Numbered from the stretch's first letter, positions 45,098 to 54,890 are shown. The stretch: DNA of 64,000 bases from Caminicella sporogenes DSM 14501 (GCF_900142285.1 NZ_FRAJ01000010.1:53498-117497), one strand, 5' to 3'. The notes: generated by a model not told the origin, from the sequence alone. Numbers and translations: made by a program.

Positions 45098-45926
45098 ACA
45101 AGTAGATATATTTTTTTTACTTTTAATAATAGAAATATTTGCTGTTACTACACTGCTTATAATGAATATAAAAGAAATTGATTTTATTGATTATATTTTG
45201 TATATGTTGACTTTTCTTGTGATAGTTGTATCTTTTTATTCAAATTTAATAATAGGTCTAATAACTAGTGCTTTTTTGGTATTTGGATATGGAAGCTATA
45301 TTTTATATGAGGGTTTATTTCATGAAAATATCAATATTGCAAGCAGTTATTTTTGGATTATAGTATTTCCACTATCAGCATTTATATCAGGAAGATTGTC
45401 GGATTCTATAAATGATATACAAAATAAAAAAATAAAACTTGAAAAACAGATAAGCAGTTTAGTGACAGTTGATGCAATAACTGGATTTAACAATATAAAA
45501 GAATTTTATAAAGATTTAAATGAAGAAATGAGTAGAGCAAAGAGACATAAGTTTTACTTGGTCGTAATGTTAGTTGAAATTCAGTATCTAGAAGAATTAA
45601 TTAGTATTTACGGAATAGATAAAATTAATAAGATATTAAAATCTATATCAATTTTAATAGAAAAAGTTACAAGAACAGAAGATAAAAAGTACAGGATAGA
45701 CGAAGATTTATTTGCTATAATAATGCCTAATACAGATATATCAGGTGCAGATATAGTTAAGCAGAGATTGAAAAAAGAATTGGAGAGTATTAAGGTAGAT
45801 GATGATAGTAAAACGAATACATATAAGCTGGATATTAAGATTTCGGCTTTGCAGTATAACGACCGTATATCAAATTCTTTTCATTTTAAAGAATTAGTTC
45901 AAAAGGAGCTTGAATATGATATTTAG
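45084..45926 (+). CDS. Membrane protein with degenerate GGDEF domain, probable c-di-GMP receptor
   Basis: A 280-aa protein with about four membrane helices (residues 8-105), a short coiled linker and a GGDEF-type domain from about 125. The active-site loop reads DEDLF (206-210) instead of GGDEF, so cyclase activity is unlikely. Five residues upstream sits RTED (Arg197-Asp200), an intact RxxD inhibitory site for c-di-GMP. This matches the role of PssE in Listeria, a degenerate GGDEF protein that activates exopolysaccharide synthesis. The first two codons are Met; ATG 45087 is better spaced from AGGAGG than 45084. It overlaps both neighbours. Confidence 0.82.
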   Translation: MMKNKQVDIFFLLLIIEIFAVTTLLIMNIKEIDFIDYILYMLTFLVIVVSFYSNLIIGLITSAFLVFGYGSYILYEGLFHENINIASSYFWIIVFPLSAFISGRLSDSINDIQNKKIKLEKQISSLVTVDAITGFNNIKEFYKDLNEEMSRAKRHKFYLVVMLVEIQYLEELISIYGIDKINKILKSISILIEKVTRTEDKKYRIDEDLFAIIMPNTDISGADIVKQRLKKELESIKVDDDSKTNTYKLDIKISALQYNDRISNSFHFKELVQKELEYDI

Positions 45927-47535
45927 AAATTTATTAGTATTTTTTTTGATATTAATATTATTTTTAAGTTCAGCAAACCCTTTATTATCAAATGCTGAAG
46001 ATACTAAAAAGAAAGTTTTATTGGTATATGATAGGAGGAGTTTTTTTGGATTTTCAGGTGATATTGTAACTTCTTATAGAGAATTATTTGGACATTTTAA
46101 TGTTGATGTCTTAGAAGAAATTGAAGAAGATTATAAAAAAGGACAAGCAGATGATTTTGATTTTATATTTGTTATAGGAATAGAAGGGGATTTTTTCAAC
46201 TCTATTTTATTGGAAGATTTAAAGAAAACTAAAAAAACTGTTTGTTGGATAGGAAGAGGAATAGAAAAACTTTTAGAAAAAAATAAAAGAGTAAGTTTTA
46301 CTTATGATGGAGAATCTGGTGAGTTAGTAAAGGTATTTTATAGAAAAAAATCTTTTGACATAGGCTTAATTGATAATTTTACTATTATAGATAATATTTC
46401 TTCAAATTCTAAAGTTTATTCTTGGCTGAGTGATGGAAAAAATATGTATCCATATATAATTAGGGAAAATAATTATTGGTATGTATCTAGAGCAATTAGT
46501 TATTCAGTGTTATTTTATATATTTGCAGATGTTTTATATGATTTGTTTAATGAATACAGTAAAATTGATAAAAGTAGAGTTTTCATAAGAATTGAAGATG
46601 TACATCCCTTTAGAGACACAGAAAAATTAAGAGCTATAGCAGAATATTTAAACAGTAAGAAAGTTCCTTTTATGATAGCAATGATTCCTGCTTATAAAAG
46701 TCAAAATTCGTCTTATATAACTCCTCTGTCAGAAAAACCTGAGTTTATTAAAACTATAAAGTATATGCAAAAGCTTGGAGGAAGTATAATACTTCACGGA
46801 TATGCCCATCAGGCTTTTGGAGGAGAATTGACAGGAGAAGGTTTTGAGTTTTGGGATGGGATAAATGATAAACCCTTGAGTTTAGATATAGAAAATTGGA
46901 TATATAAAAGAATTGGATTAGGAATACAAGAATGTGTAAAAAATGGCATATATCCTCTAGCATTTGAAGCACCTCATTATGCTGTCAGTCAAAGGGGATA
47001 TAAGGTACTTAAGAAATATTTTTCAACTTACTGTGGTCATATTCAAACAAGCGATCAAGGTTTTGCTACGACAAGTTATCCTTATATTCTTTACGATACA
47101 GAGCTATTTCATAAATTTATACCTGAAAATCTTGGATATGTAGACCCTAATAATCCTTTAACTATAAATGATATTAAAAACAATTTTGAAAAAGTTTCTA
47201 TAGTTAGAGGATTTACAGCAGGAGTGTTTTTTCATCCTTACCTAGATATAAAATATCTAAAGGAAATAGTTGAAATGTTGAAATCTGAAAATATAGAATT
47301 TTATGACTTAAAGAAGGAAGATAATTGGGTTAAGTGGAATAATATAAATATAATGTCGAAAAATGGAGAAATATGCGTAGATTATTCTGAAAATAGTAAA
47401 GATGACTCTATAAAGAAAGGTTTTGCTAAAGGAATAAAAATATTAATAATTTTTGTACTTTTTGTTAATGCAATATTTTTCTATATTTTGATTAAATCAA
47501 AGAAAAAAGCTAATAAGGATTTATTGGGAGATTGA
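45916..47535 (+). CDS. DUF2334 polysaccharide deacetylase-like protein
   Basis: A 539-aa secreted or membrane-tethered protein: an N-terminal signal segment (LLVFFLILILFLSSANP), an N-terminal domain of about 200 residues, a deacetylase-like barrel with FIRIEDVHPF (near residue 227) and ILHGYAHQ (near 294), and one C-terminal membrane helix (about 495-520). DUF2334 belongs to the carbohydrate-deacetylase superfamily and is common in Pss-type and Pel-like loci, where partial de-N-acetylation of the polymer is assumed. The ATG at 45916 is better spaced from AAAAGGAGC than TTG 45910. It overlaps the upstream gene by 11 nt. Confidence 0.82.
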   Translation: MIFRNLLVFFLILILFLSSANPLLSNAEDTKKKVLLVYDRRSFFGFSGDIVTSYRELFGHFNVDVLEEIEEDYKKGQADDFDFIFVIGIEGDFFNSILLEDLKKTKKTVCWIGRGIEKLLEKNKRVSFTYDGESGELVKVFYRKKSFDIGLIDNFTIIDNISSNSKVYSWLSDGKNMYPYIIRENNYWYVSRAISYSVLFYIFADVLYDLFNEYSKIDKSRVFIRIEDVHPFRDTEKLRAIAEYLNSKKVPFMIAMIPAYKSQNSSYITPLSEKPEFIKTIKYMQKLGGSIILHGYAHQAFGGELTGEGFEFWDGINDKPLSLDIENWIYKRIGLGIQECVKNGIYPLAFEAPHYAVSQRGYKVLKKYFSTYCGHIQTSDQGFATTSYPYILYDTELFHKFIPENLGYVDPNNPLTINDIKNNFEKVSIVRGFTAGVFFHPYLDIKYLKEIVEMLKSENIEFYDLKKEDNWVKWNNINIMSKNGEICVDYSENSKDDSIKKGFAKGIKILIIFVLFVNAIFFYILIKSKKKANKDLLGD

Positions 47536-47539
47536 TATT

Positions 47540-48802
47540 ATGGGTCTGAATGTAATAGATTATCTTTTTTTGTATTCTCTATTATCTACATGGCTTCTTT
47601 TACTTATGAATATATTTCTGACTTTTAGTGGGTATAGGTTTTATATGACTTTTTTAAATAAAAAAATAGATATACTTAAGGAGATGAAAGAGTTTCCAAG
47701 TGTATCAATATTAATACCAGCTCATAATGAAGAAAAAGTTATTGATAAAACGATAAGAGCCATGTTATCTCTTAATTATCCAGAAGATAAATTAGAAGTT
47801 ATAGTTATAAATGATAATTCTAGTGATAATACGGGGAAGATTTTAGAGGAGCTTAAAAAATCTTATAGTAATAGAAATTTGAAAATTATTACTACTGATA
47901 AAATAACTGGAGGAAAGGGAAAATCAAATGCATTAAACATAGGTTATAAAAATTCTAAAGGGGATTATATTGTAGTTTATGATGCTGATAATACGCCAGA
48001 AAAGCTAGCTTTAAGATATTTAGTATATTCTATAACTAATTCAAAGGAACTTGGTGCAGTAATAGGAAAATTTAGAACTAGGAATAAAAATAAGAACTTT
48101 TTAACAAGGTTTATAAACATTGAAACTTTAAGTTTTCAGTGGATGGCACAGGCTGGGAGATGGAAATTGTTTAGACTGTGTACTATTCCAGGAACGAATT
48201 TTATCATTAGAAGGAGTATACTTGAAAAATTAGGAGGATGGGATATAAATGCTATAGCAGAAGATACTGAAATAAGTTTTAGAATATATAAAATGGGATA
48301 TAGAATAGGGTTTATGCCACTAGCTGTAACATGGGAGCAGGAACCTGAAAAACTTAAAGTATGGTTTAAACAGCGAACAAGGTGGGCAAAGGGGAATATA
48401 TATGTTCTTGTAAAGTATTTAAGGAATATTTATAAAGAAAAAACTAAGAGCGTTTTATTTGATTTATATTACTTTTTTTCAGTATATTTTTTATTTCTTT
48501 CATCAGTGATATTGTCTGATATAATTTTTATTTTAGGATTGTTTACTAATATAAAGATAAGTTTGTCGGGTAGTTTTTTTATAATTTGGATTCTTGCTTA
48601 TGTGTTATTTATTCTTGAAGTTAGTATAACACTAACTATGGAAAAGGGCGAAAGTAATTTTAAAAATATTTTATTGGTTGCTCTTATGTATTTTTCGTAC
48701 TGTCAACTTTGGATGATAGTAGCTGTAAAGGGAGTAGTATTATATTTTAAAGATGTGTTGTTAGGAAGAGAAGCTCAGTGGTATAAGACAGAAAGATTTT
48801 AA
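47540..48802 (+). CDS. Processive family 2 glycosyltransferase (exopolysaccharide synthase)
   Basis: A 420-aa membrane enzyme with one to two N-terminal and three C-terminal helices. All processive GT2 motifs are present: Asp92 in VINDNSSD, DAD (148-150), the ED pair (241-242) and QRTRW (278-282). The usual WYKTER ending is present. Unlike BcsA, it has no PilZ domain after the last helices, so c-di-GMP control must come from another protein, presumably the degenerate GGDEF gene two positions upstream. It starts four bases after the preceding stop. The product is probably a beta-linked polymer such as a hexosamine-rich glycan; the sugar cannot be read from the sequence. Confidence 0.9.
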   Translation: MGLNVIDYLFLYSLLSTWLLLLMNIFLTFSGYRFYMTFLNKKIDILKEMKEFPSVSILIPAHNEEKVIDKTIRAMLSLNYPEDKLEVIVINDNSSDNTGKILEELKKSYSNRNLKIITTDKITGGKGKSNALNIGYKNSKGDYIVVYDADNTPEKLALRYLVYSITNSKELGAVIGKFRTRNKNKNFLTRFINIETLSFQWMAQAGRWKLFRLCTIPGTNFIIRRSILEKLGGWDINAIAEDTEISFRIYKMGYRIGFMPLAVTWEQEPEKLKVWFKQRTRWAKGNIYVLVKYLRNIYKEKTKSVLFDLYYFFSVYFLFLSSVILSDIIFILGLFTNIKISLSGSFFIIWILAYVLFILEVSITLTMEKGESNFKNILLVALMYFSYCQLWMIVAVKGVVLYFKDVLLGREAQWYKTERF

Positions 48803-48815
48803 GTGAGGTGAAGAA

Positions 48816-51212
48816 ATGAAAAAAATTATTTTGTTTATTTGTGTTATGCTTTTTTTTAATTTATTAACGTCTAGTTTGTTTTATTCTTATGCAGATACAA
48901 ATGAAAAATATGTAATTCAAGTTGGAGTATTTGAAAAAAAATTTAATGCTGATAAGGTATATGGACTTTTAAAAGAGAATAATTTTCCTGTATATATGCG
49001 AAAAAGAGATAAATTCTGGATTTATGTAGGTCAGTATGATTATAAAATGGAGGCAGAGAAAGTTCTTGCTGCGATTAAACAAATAGGGATTAATGGATAT
49101 GTAAAAAAGATATACAGCAAAGTAAATTCTACTATTAATGTAAATAATGCTTTTTCAAAATCAGTTAAAACAAATATAAATGATGTTCGAATAAAATCTA
49201 AGAATTATCATCTAAATAAAGATATAAAAATAGATGGTGTTTTTGGCAATTATACTTTTTTTATAAAAGTCGATAAACATTGGCAAATAAAAAATAATGC
49301 TTATTTTGAGTTGATTTTTAGTCAAAGCCAAATAAAAAAATATAAAAATTCTACTTTAACAGTAGAGATTAATGATTTTCCTTTATATAGTGTACTTTTA
49401 TATGATAAAGGTGTTAACAGAGAGAGAATAAAAGTACCTATTCCATTAGATAAAATTAATGAAGGTTATAATGAAATAAAAATAAAATGTTATCACAGAA
49501 TTACAGATGAACCTTGTGCTGATATTATAAACCCTGCAAATTGGATAGTATTTCATAAAGATTCGTATGTTCATATAGAATTTATCGAAAAACAAGATAA
49601 ATTAAGCTTAATTGATTACCCGTATCCTTATTTGAAGGAAAACAGCAATACACCAATAAATAATGTAATAATTATTCCAGACAATTATCATAATTATGAA
49701 CTTAATGCGGCTGTAATTTTAGCAGCTAATTTTGGACAAAGATTTCCTTATAATAAGTTTGATACAAATGTTTTAAAATTTAGCGAAGCTGTTGATAAGG
49801 GAAAGAGTAATATTATATACATTGGAAGTAGAGATAATACTCCAAAAGAAATATTGTCATTAATATCAAAAACGGAAATTAATTCTATTTCAGATAAAGC
49901 ATTAATTAAAGAAGTTATTTCACCGTACAATAGTAAGTATAAGATTTTATTGATTTTATCAGATAATAAAATAAGTATGTTAAAGGCTGTAAAAGTGCTG
50001 TCAGATGATAAGATGGTTTTACAAATGGACAAGCCATATCAATTTATATCTAATACGATTAATATAAATGAAAAAAATATTTCAGAATCTGAATATATTT
50101 CACTAGAAGATTTGGGTTATTCAAATATAAAACTACAGGGAATATTTTATCAAAAAGTAAATTTTGGGGTTAATATACCAAAAGATTGGATTATAAAAGA
50201 AGGAGCTCTTTTACACATTGATATGAGGTATTCTGAAGTTTTAGATTTTGATAGGTCTTTGGTAACAGTATACTTAAATGGTATACCTATTGGCAGCAAA
50301 AAATTATGTTATGAAAATGCTAATAATGATGTTTTAGAAATAAAAATACCAGATGAAGTTAAGGATAGTAATTATTATAACTTAGAAGTAGTTTTTTACT
50401 TTGAATTAGATAGTCAGGAGTGTAATTACAGGAGAGATAGTAATTCTTGGGCATATATTTCAAAACAGTCTTATTTATATTTGCCTCACGATAGGATAAA
50501 AAATAGTTTTTTTGAAAATTATGAAAGTCCTTTTATAAAAAATAAGAAGTTTAATGATTTAGTTATTGTAGTGCCAGAAAATTTATCTTCTTATGAAATG
50601 AAGGTAATTGCAAGTATAGTAAGTGCATTAGGACGTAATGTAAACAGTTTAGAAAATATAGAGATTAAAACTTCAAGTGAATCTAAAGACAAATTTAAAG
50701 GTAAAAATTTAATTGTTATTGGTACTCCACATGGAAATAATTTAATTAAACAGATTAATAATCAATTATATATTAAGTTTGATAAAGATTTTAGTAGATT
50801 TCTATCTAATGATAAATTAACATTGTTAGAAGATTATAATAAAGATTTAGCATCTTTGCAGTTAATTAAATCGCCATTTGATGAAAACAGGACGGCACTT
50901 ATAATTACAGCAACTAAAAAAGAAGGTTTAAATTGGGCTAAAAATTTTTTAACGGATTTTGAATTTGTAACTAGATTAAAAGGAAATGCAGTAATTATAG
51001 ACAAATATGGTAATGTTCAGTTCCAGTATTATGGAATACTTGAAGAAGAAAAACAGAATAAACATCATAAAGAGAACGTCAGTAAAAATGAAAAACAAAA
51101 TATTAAAAGATTAATATTAAGTAGACAGATTAGAAATTATATCTTTTTTGTCATATCTATTCTATTATTTATAATCATAAGCTCTGTGCTGATAATGAGG
51201 AAGAAAAGATAA
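48816..51212 (+). CDS. BcsB-like exopolysaccharide subunit with N-terminal SPOR domain
   Basis: A 798-aa protein with a signal peptide (about 1-27), a SPOR-like domain (about 31-100: YVIQVGVFEKKFNADKVYGLLKENNF ... WIYVGQYDYKMEAEKVLAAI), two BcsB-like carbohydrate-binding/jelly-roll repeats each followed by an alpha/beta module (ranges about 125-430 and 440-740), and a C-terminal membrane helix (about 770-790). BcsB partners the synthase and guides the glycan across the membrane. A SPOR domain, which binds denuded peptidoglycan, at the front of BcsB is unusual. It is last in the cluster. Confidence 0.8.
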   Translation: MKKIILFICVMLFFNLLTSSLFYSYADTNEKYVIQVGVFEKKFNADKVYGLLKENNFPVYMRKRDKFWIYVGQYDYKMEAEKVLAAIKQIGINGYVKKIYSKVNSTINVNNAFSKSVKTNINDVRIKSKNYHLNKDIKIDGVFGNYTFFIKVDKHWQIKNNAYFELIFSQSQIKKYKNSTLTVEINDFPLYSVLLYDKGVNRERIKVPIPLDKINEGYNEIKIKCYHRITDEPCADIINPANWIVFHKDSYVHIEFIEKQDKLSLIDYPYPYLKENSNTPINNVIIIPDNYHNYELNAAVILAANFGQRFPYNKFDTNVLKFSEAVDKGKSNIIYIGSRDNTPKEILSLISKTEINSISDKALIKEVISPYNSKYKILLILSDNKISMLKAVKVLSDDKMVLQMDKPYQFISNTININEKNISESEYISLEDLGYSNIKLQGIFYQKVNFGVNIPKDWIIKEGALLHIDMRYSEVLDFDRSLVTVYLNGIPIGSKKLCYENANNDVLEIKIPDEVKDSNYYNLEVVFYFELDSQECNYRRDSNSWAYISKQSYLYLPHDRIKNSFFENYESPFIKNKKFNDLVIVVPENLSSYEMKVIASIVSALGRNVNSLENIEIKTSSESKDKFKGKNLIVIGTPHGNNLIKQINNQLYIKFDKDFSRFLSNDKLTLLEDYNKDLASLQLIKSPFDENRTALIITATKKEGLNWAKNFLTDFEFVTRLKGNAVIIDKYGNVQFQYYGILEEEKQNKHHKENVSKNEKQNIKRLILSRQIRNYIFFVISILLFIIISSVLIMRKKR

Positions 51213-51346
51213 TAAAATTTTTAGTTATAAATAAAGTTTATAATTAAATTAAAATTATAGATATTCTTTATAGATAAGGATTAATAAGTAAAATTTTGTT
51301 ATAATTACGTAGGATGGCTTATATTAACATAGGGAGGAAAAAAAGT

Positions 51347-52264
51347 ATGAAAAGGTATTTAGCTTTAATTTTGACAGTTGTTTTAGCATGTGCATTATTT
51401 TTGTCAGGATGTTCTAAGAAAGATAAAGATATGGCAAATACAGAAGAAAAAGATAAAATTAAAATTGGCATTGCATTATCATTTAAAGGTTCTTCAACAT
51501 TAGCTCCAGTTATTACTAAACTTACAAAGGATTTTGCTGAAAAATATCAAACGTGGGATAAAATAGATGCAAGTTTGCCAAACAAAAAAATTGAAATATT
51601 TGTTTCAGGAGGCGGTTCTGGAGCAGGAGTAAAATCTATTATAGATGGCTTAAGTAATTTCGGTATGGTTTCTAGACCTGTTAGTGATAAGGAAAAGGCT
51701 AAGATAAAGGGTTATAAGGAATATAAATTAGGTACAGATGCGTTAACTATTGCAGTTAATCCTGGAAATGAAATTTATAAGGTAAAAGATAGTATAAGCA
51801 GTGAGGAACTAAGAAAGATATTTTCAGGTGAATATAAATATTGGGATGAATTGGACAGTAGATTACCTCATGAAGAAATAGTTTTAGTAACTAGAGATAT
51901 TGGAGGAGGAGCTCATAAAGTATTTCAAAAAAAGGTTATGGGTGATGTAAAGGTTAGTGAAAATGTTATTCAAGCACCATCAATGGGGGCTTTAGTTGCT
52001 AAAATTATTGAAAATAAAAATGCTATTGGTTATGCGTCATTTGGTGTTGTTAATCAAAATAAAGGCAAAATAATACCATTAAAAGTTGATGGAGTTGAAC
52101 CTACTAAGGAAAATATTATTAGTGGAAAATATAAAATATCACGTCCATTACTAATTATAACTGATGGAGAAATTGATGAGCTTGAAAAGATATTGATTGA
52201 TTATATAACTTCAGATGAAGGTATGAAAGTTGTAGAAAAAATGGGATTTGTTCCAGCGAGATAA
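51347..52264 (+). CDS. pstS: Phosphate ABC transporter substrate-binding lipoprotein PstS
   Basis: Captures phosphate outside the membrane. The 305-aa protein has a signal peptide with lipobox LFLSGC (Cys22), the phosphate-binding KGSSTLAP near the mature N-terminus, SGGGSGAGVKSI and TRDIGGGAHKVF. Length fits the PstS family. The start at ATG 51347 follows GGGAGG; a longer frame from 51314 lacks a ribosome site. It begins the pst group, and a terminator after it probably limits expression of pstC. Confidence 0.93.
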   Translation: MKRYLALILTVVLACALFLSGCSKKDKDMANTEEKDKIKIGIALSFKGSSTLAPVITKLTKDFAEKYQTWDKIDASLPNKKIEIFVSGGGSGAGVKSIIDGLSNFGMVSRPVSDKEKAKIKGYKEYKLGTDALTIAVNPGNEIYKVKDSISSEELRKIFSGEYKYWDELDSRLPHEEIVLVTRDIGGGAHKVFQKKVMGDVKVSENVIQAPSMGALVAKIIENKNAIGYASFGVVNQNKGKIIPLKVDGVEPTKENIISGKYKISRPLLIITDGEIDELEKILIDYITSDEGMKVVEKMGFVPAR

Positions 52265-52271
52265 TTATTAA

Positions 52272-52298
52272 GCCAGAGGTTAAAACCTCTGGTTTTTA
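52272..52298 (+). terminator. Internal terminator between pstS and pstC
   Basis: GCCAGAGGT-TAAA-ACCTCTGGT followed by TTTT. It would give more PstS transcript than downstream genes, as is common for solute-binding proteins. Confidence 0.8.
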
Positions 52299-52404
52299 AT
52301 GTATCGTCAAATTTGGAAGAAATAAAGATGCTTCGTTTTTGTTTAATGACCTAAATTGGAACTAAAAAGTATCGAAGGTGTGTTTATTCTTGGAAGGTGA
52401 AAAT

Positions 52405-53289
52405 ATGAACATAAGAATATATAGAAAAATAGAGATAATATTTGCTTTCTTTATGAAAATTTTTACTAGTTTTTCTGTATTATTATTAGCGTTTATCATT
52501 TTTTTTATTGTAAAAGAAAGTTTTGAGTTATTTCAGAGTATTTCTATTTGTAAATTTATTTTTAGTGATACTTGGAGACCTACTTCAGAGCCTTTTGAAG
52601 TTGGAATATTACCTATGATTTTAGGTTCATTATACGTTTCTATGTTATCTATGGTCATATCATTACCAATAAGTGTAGGTATATCAATTTTTTTAAATAT
52701 AATTCTTACTAAAAGTATGAGGAAATTAATGAGAGTTATAGTAGATTTAATGGCTGGCATTCCATCTGTTGTATATGGTTTTTGGGGTTTATTGGTGATT
52801 GTCAAATTTTTTGAGGATAAATTGTCTTTTTGTACAGGAGAATCAGTTCTAGCAGCAGGATTACTTTTATCTATAATGATTATTCCATATATAGTTGCAG
52901 CATGTGATGAATCTGTAAAAAAAATACTCGATAATTATAAAAATACTTCTATGGCATTAGGTGTTTCAAAATGGCATATGGTTAGGTATTTGATTTTACC
53001 TAGCTGTTTGAGAGCAGTTTTTTTAGCTTCTATTCTCGGATTTGGTAGAGCTTTAGGAGAAACTATGGCAGTCATGATGGTAATAGGAAATAGTCCCATA
53101 TATCCAAAGTTATTGGGAAGGGCTCAGACTATACCGGGATTAATAGCACTTGAAATGGGTGGAGCTGAAGTAGGAAGTATTCATTATCATGGATTATTTG
53201 CTTCAGGATTTATATTGATGTTTATCTTATTTATAATAAATGCTGCGTTTTATTATATTAGAAAAAATTATATTGATGACAGATATTAA
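52405..53289 (+). CDS. pstC: Phosphate ABC transporter permease PstC
   Basis: A 294-aa inner-membrane permease with six helices and the conserved loop ALGVSKWHMVRYLILPSCLRAVFLASILGFGRALGETMAV (EAA motif). IPSVVYGFWGL is typical of PstC. The start ATG 52405 follows GGAAGGTG. The gene is 140 bp after pstS, beyond the internal terminator, and 22 nt before pstA. Confidence 0.94.
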   Translation: MNIRIYRKIEIIFAFFMKIFTSFSVLLLAFIIFFIVKESFELFQSISICKFIFSDTWRPTSEPFEVGILPMILGSLYVSMLSMVISLPISVGISIFLNIILTKSMRKLMRVIVDLMAGIPSVVYGFWGLLVIVKFFEDKLSFCTGESVLAAGLLLSIMIIPYIVAACDESVKKILDNYKNTSMALGVSKWHMVRYLILPSCLRAVFLASILGFGRALGETMAVMMVIGNSPIYPKLLGRAQTIPGLIALEMGGAEVGSIHYHGLFASGFILMFILFIINAAFYYIRKNYIDDRY

Positions 53290-53310
53290 AAAGATTGAAG
53301 GAAGGTTGAT

Positions 53311-54141
53311 ATGAGTAGTAAAAAGCATTTGCTTATAAAAATTTGGACTGTGATGAGTGGATTATTATTTTTAACAGTTGTTATATATATATTCGGATTT
53401 ATAATTATAAAAGGCATTAATTCAATTAGTTATAGATTTATAATTGAAAAGCCAGATGGTTTTCCACTCGGGACAGAAGGAGGTATTTTTCCAGCTATAG
53501 TTGGTAGTATTTGTTTTACTTTAGTTGCAGTTATATTTGCATTGATTACGGCTTTTGCAACTTCAGTGTATATAGTATTTTATGAAAAAAATGAAAAAGT
53601 AAAGAGTTTTATTAGATTTATAATAGGAACGATAGCAGGGATTCCATCAATAGTGTTGGGATTATTTGGATATAGTTTTTTAATAGTGTATTTAAATTTA
53701 GAGATTTCTATATTAACCGGAGGGATAGTTTTAGGGATAATGATATTTCCATTCATAGAGGTCAGATTTGAAAAAAGTTTTTTAGAAGTTAATAGGGGAT
53801 TGATAGAAGCTTCTTATTCAATGGGAGTAAATAAGTTTTATACAATCTTTAATATGGTATTACCTATTTGTTATAGAGATATGCTTTCTGCAATTTCTAT
53901 GGCAGGCAATCTGGCTATGGGAGCTACAGCACCAATCCTCTTTACAGGTGCGGTTATATATGCTCCTGTACCTAAAAGTTTATTTTCACCTGCTATGGCA
54001 CTGCCAATGCATTTGTATATATTGATAAGCGAAGGCATATCTTTGAAAAATGCATATGGAACTGCATTAGTTTTACTTATGATTCTTCTGATAATGAACG
54101 GATTGCCTGTTATTTTTACTATGTGGAAGGGAGAAGATTGA
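53311..54141 (+). CDS. pstA: Phosphate ABC transporter permease PstA
   Basis: A 276-aa permease with six helices, the heterodimer partner of PstC. GTEGGIFPAIVGSICFTLVAV, AGIPSIVLGLFGYSF and ASYSMGVNKFYTIFNMVLPICYRDML (EAA loop) identify it. The AAGGAAGG ribosome site is well placed. It ends three bases before the likely pstB start. Confidence 0.94.
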   Translation: MSSKKHLLIKIWTVMSGLLFLTVVIYIFGFIIIKGINSISYRFIIEKPDGFPLGTEGGIFPAIVGSICFTLVAVIFALITAFATSVYIVFYEKNEKVKSFIRFIIGTIAGIPSIVLGLFGYSFLIVYLNLEISILTGGIVLGIMIFPFIEVRFEKSFLEVNRGLIEASYSMGVNKFYTIFNMVLPICYRDMLSAISMAGNLAMGATAPILFTGAVIYAPVPKSLFSPAMALPMHLYILISEGISLKNAYGTALVLLMILLIMNGLPVIFTMWKGED

Positions 54142-54143
54142 TA

Positions 54144-54890
54144 TTGAGTTATATATTGGAGGTAAAAGACTTAAAAGTGAGTTTTAAAGATAAAAAGGTA
54201 TTAAGAAATATTAACGTTAAATTTAAAAGAAATAAGATTACGGCAATTATAGGACCGTCAGGATGTGGAAAGTCGACTTTTTTAAAGACATTAAACTGTT
54301 TGATTTTAGAAGATAGTGAAGCGTCGGTATATGGAGATATTATTTTTAATTCAGAGAGTATACTAAGTATGGAAAGAGAAATTGTACGTCAAAAAATTGG
54401 CATGGTATTTCAAAATCCAACCCCTTTTCCTTTATCTATATATAAAAATATGGAATATGCACTTAAATTTTATGGAGTTAGTAGGAAAAAACGGCATGAA
54501 ATTATTAATGAAAAATTAAAACTTACAGGACTGTATGATGAAATAAAAGATTCATTAAATAAAAGTGCATTAAAGCTTTCTGGAGGGCAACAGCAGAGAT
54601 TATGTATAGCAAGAGCTTTAACAGTCGAACCAGAAATTTTATTGTTAGATGAGCCTTGTTCTGCATTAGATGTAAAAAACACTTTAAATATTGAAAAGTT
54701 GCTGACTGATATAAAACAAAAATATACGATTATTATAGTAACACATAATCTTCCGCAAGCTAGAAGGATTGCAGATGAAACATTATTTATGCTCGATGGA
54801 GAGGTTATTGAATTTGATGATACAGAAAAAATATTTAAAAATCCTTCTGACCAGAGAACAAAAGAGTATATATTTGGATTATTTGGTTAG
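54144..54890 (+). CDS. pstB: Phosphate ABC transporter ATP-binding protein PstB
   Basis: A 248-aa ATPase that energises PstCA. Walker A GPSGCGKST, Q-loop GMVFQNPTPFPLSIYKN, signature LSGGQQQRLCIARAL, Walker B LLLDEPCSALD and switch THN are all present and of PstB type. I place the start at TTG 54144, eight bases after GGGAG; longer frames extend into pstA. No phoU follows in the window, although phoU usually closes this operon, so PhoU-mediated signalling must be encoded elsewhere or be absent. Confidence 0.94.
   Translation: MSYILEVKDLKVSFKDKKVLRNINVKFKRNKITAIIGPSGCGKSTFLKTLNCLILEDSEASVYGDIIFNSESILSMEREIVRQKIGMVFQNPTPFPLSIYKNMEYALKFYGVSRKKRHEIINEKLKLTGLYDEIKDSLNKSALKLSGGQQQRLCIARALTVEPEILLLDEPCSALDVKNTLNIEKLLTDIKQKYTIIIVTHNLPQARRIADETLFMLDGEVIEFDDTEKIFKNPSDQRTKEYIFGLFG

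Noticed and set aside
45084..45926. Active diguanylate cyclase
   Set aside because: The catalytic GGDEF loop is replaced by DEDLF, so synthesis of c-di-GMP is not expected; only the binding site motif remains.
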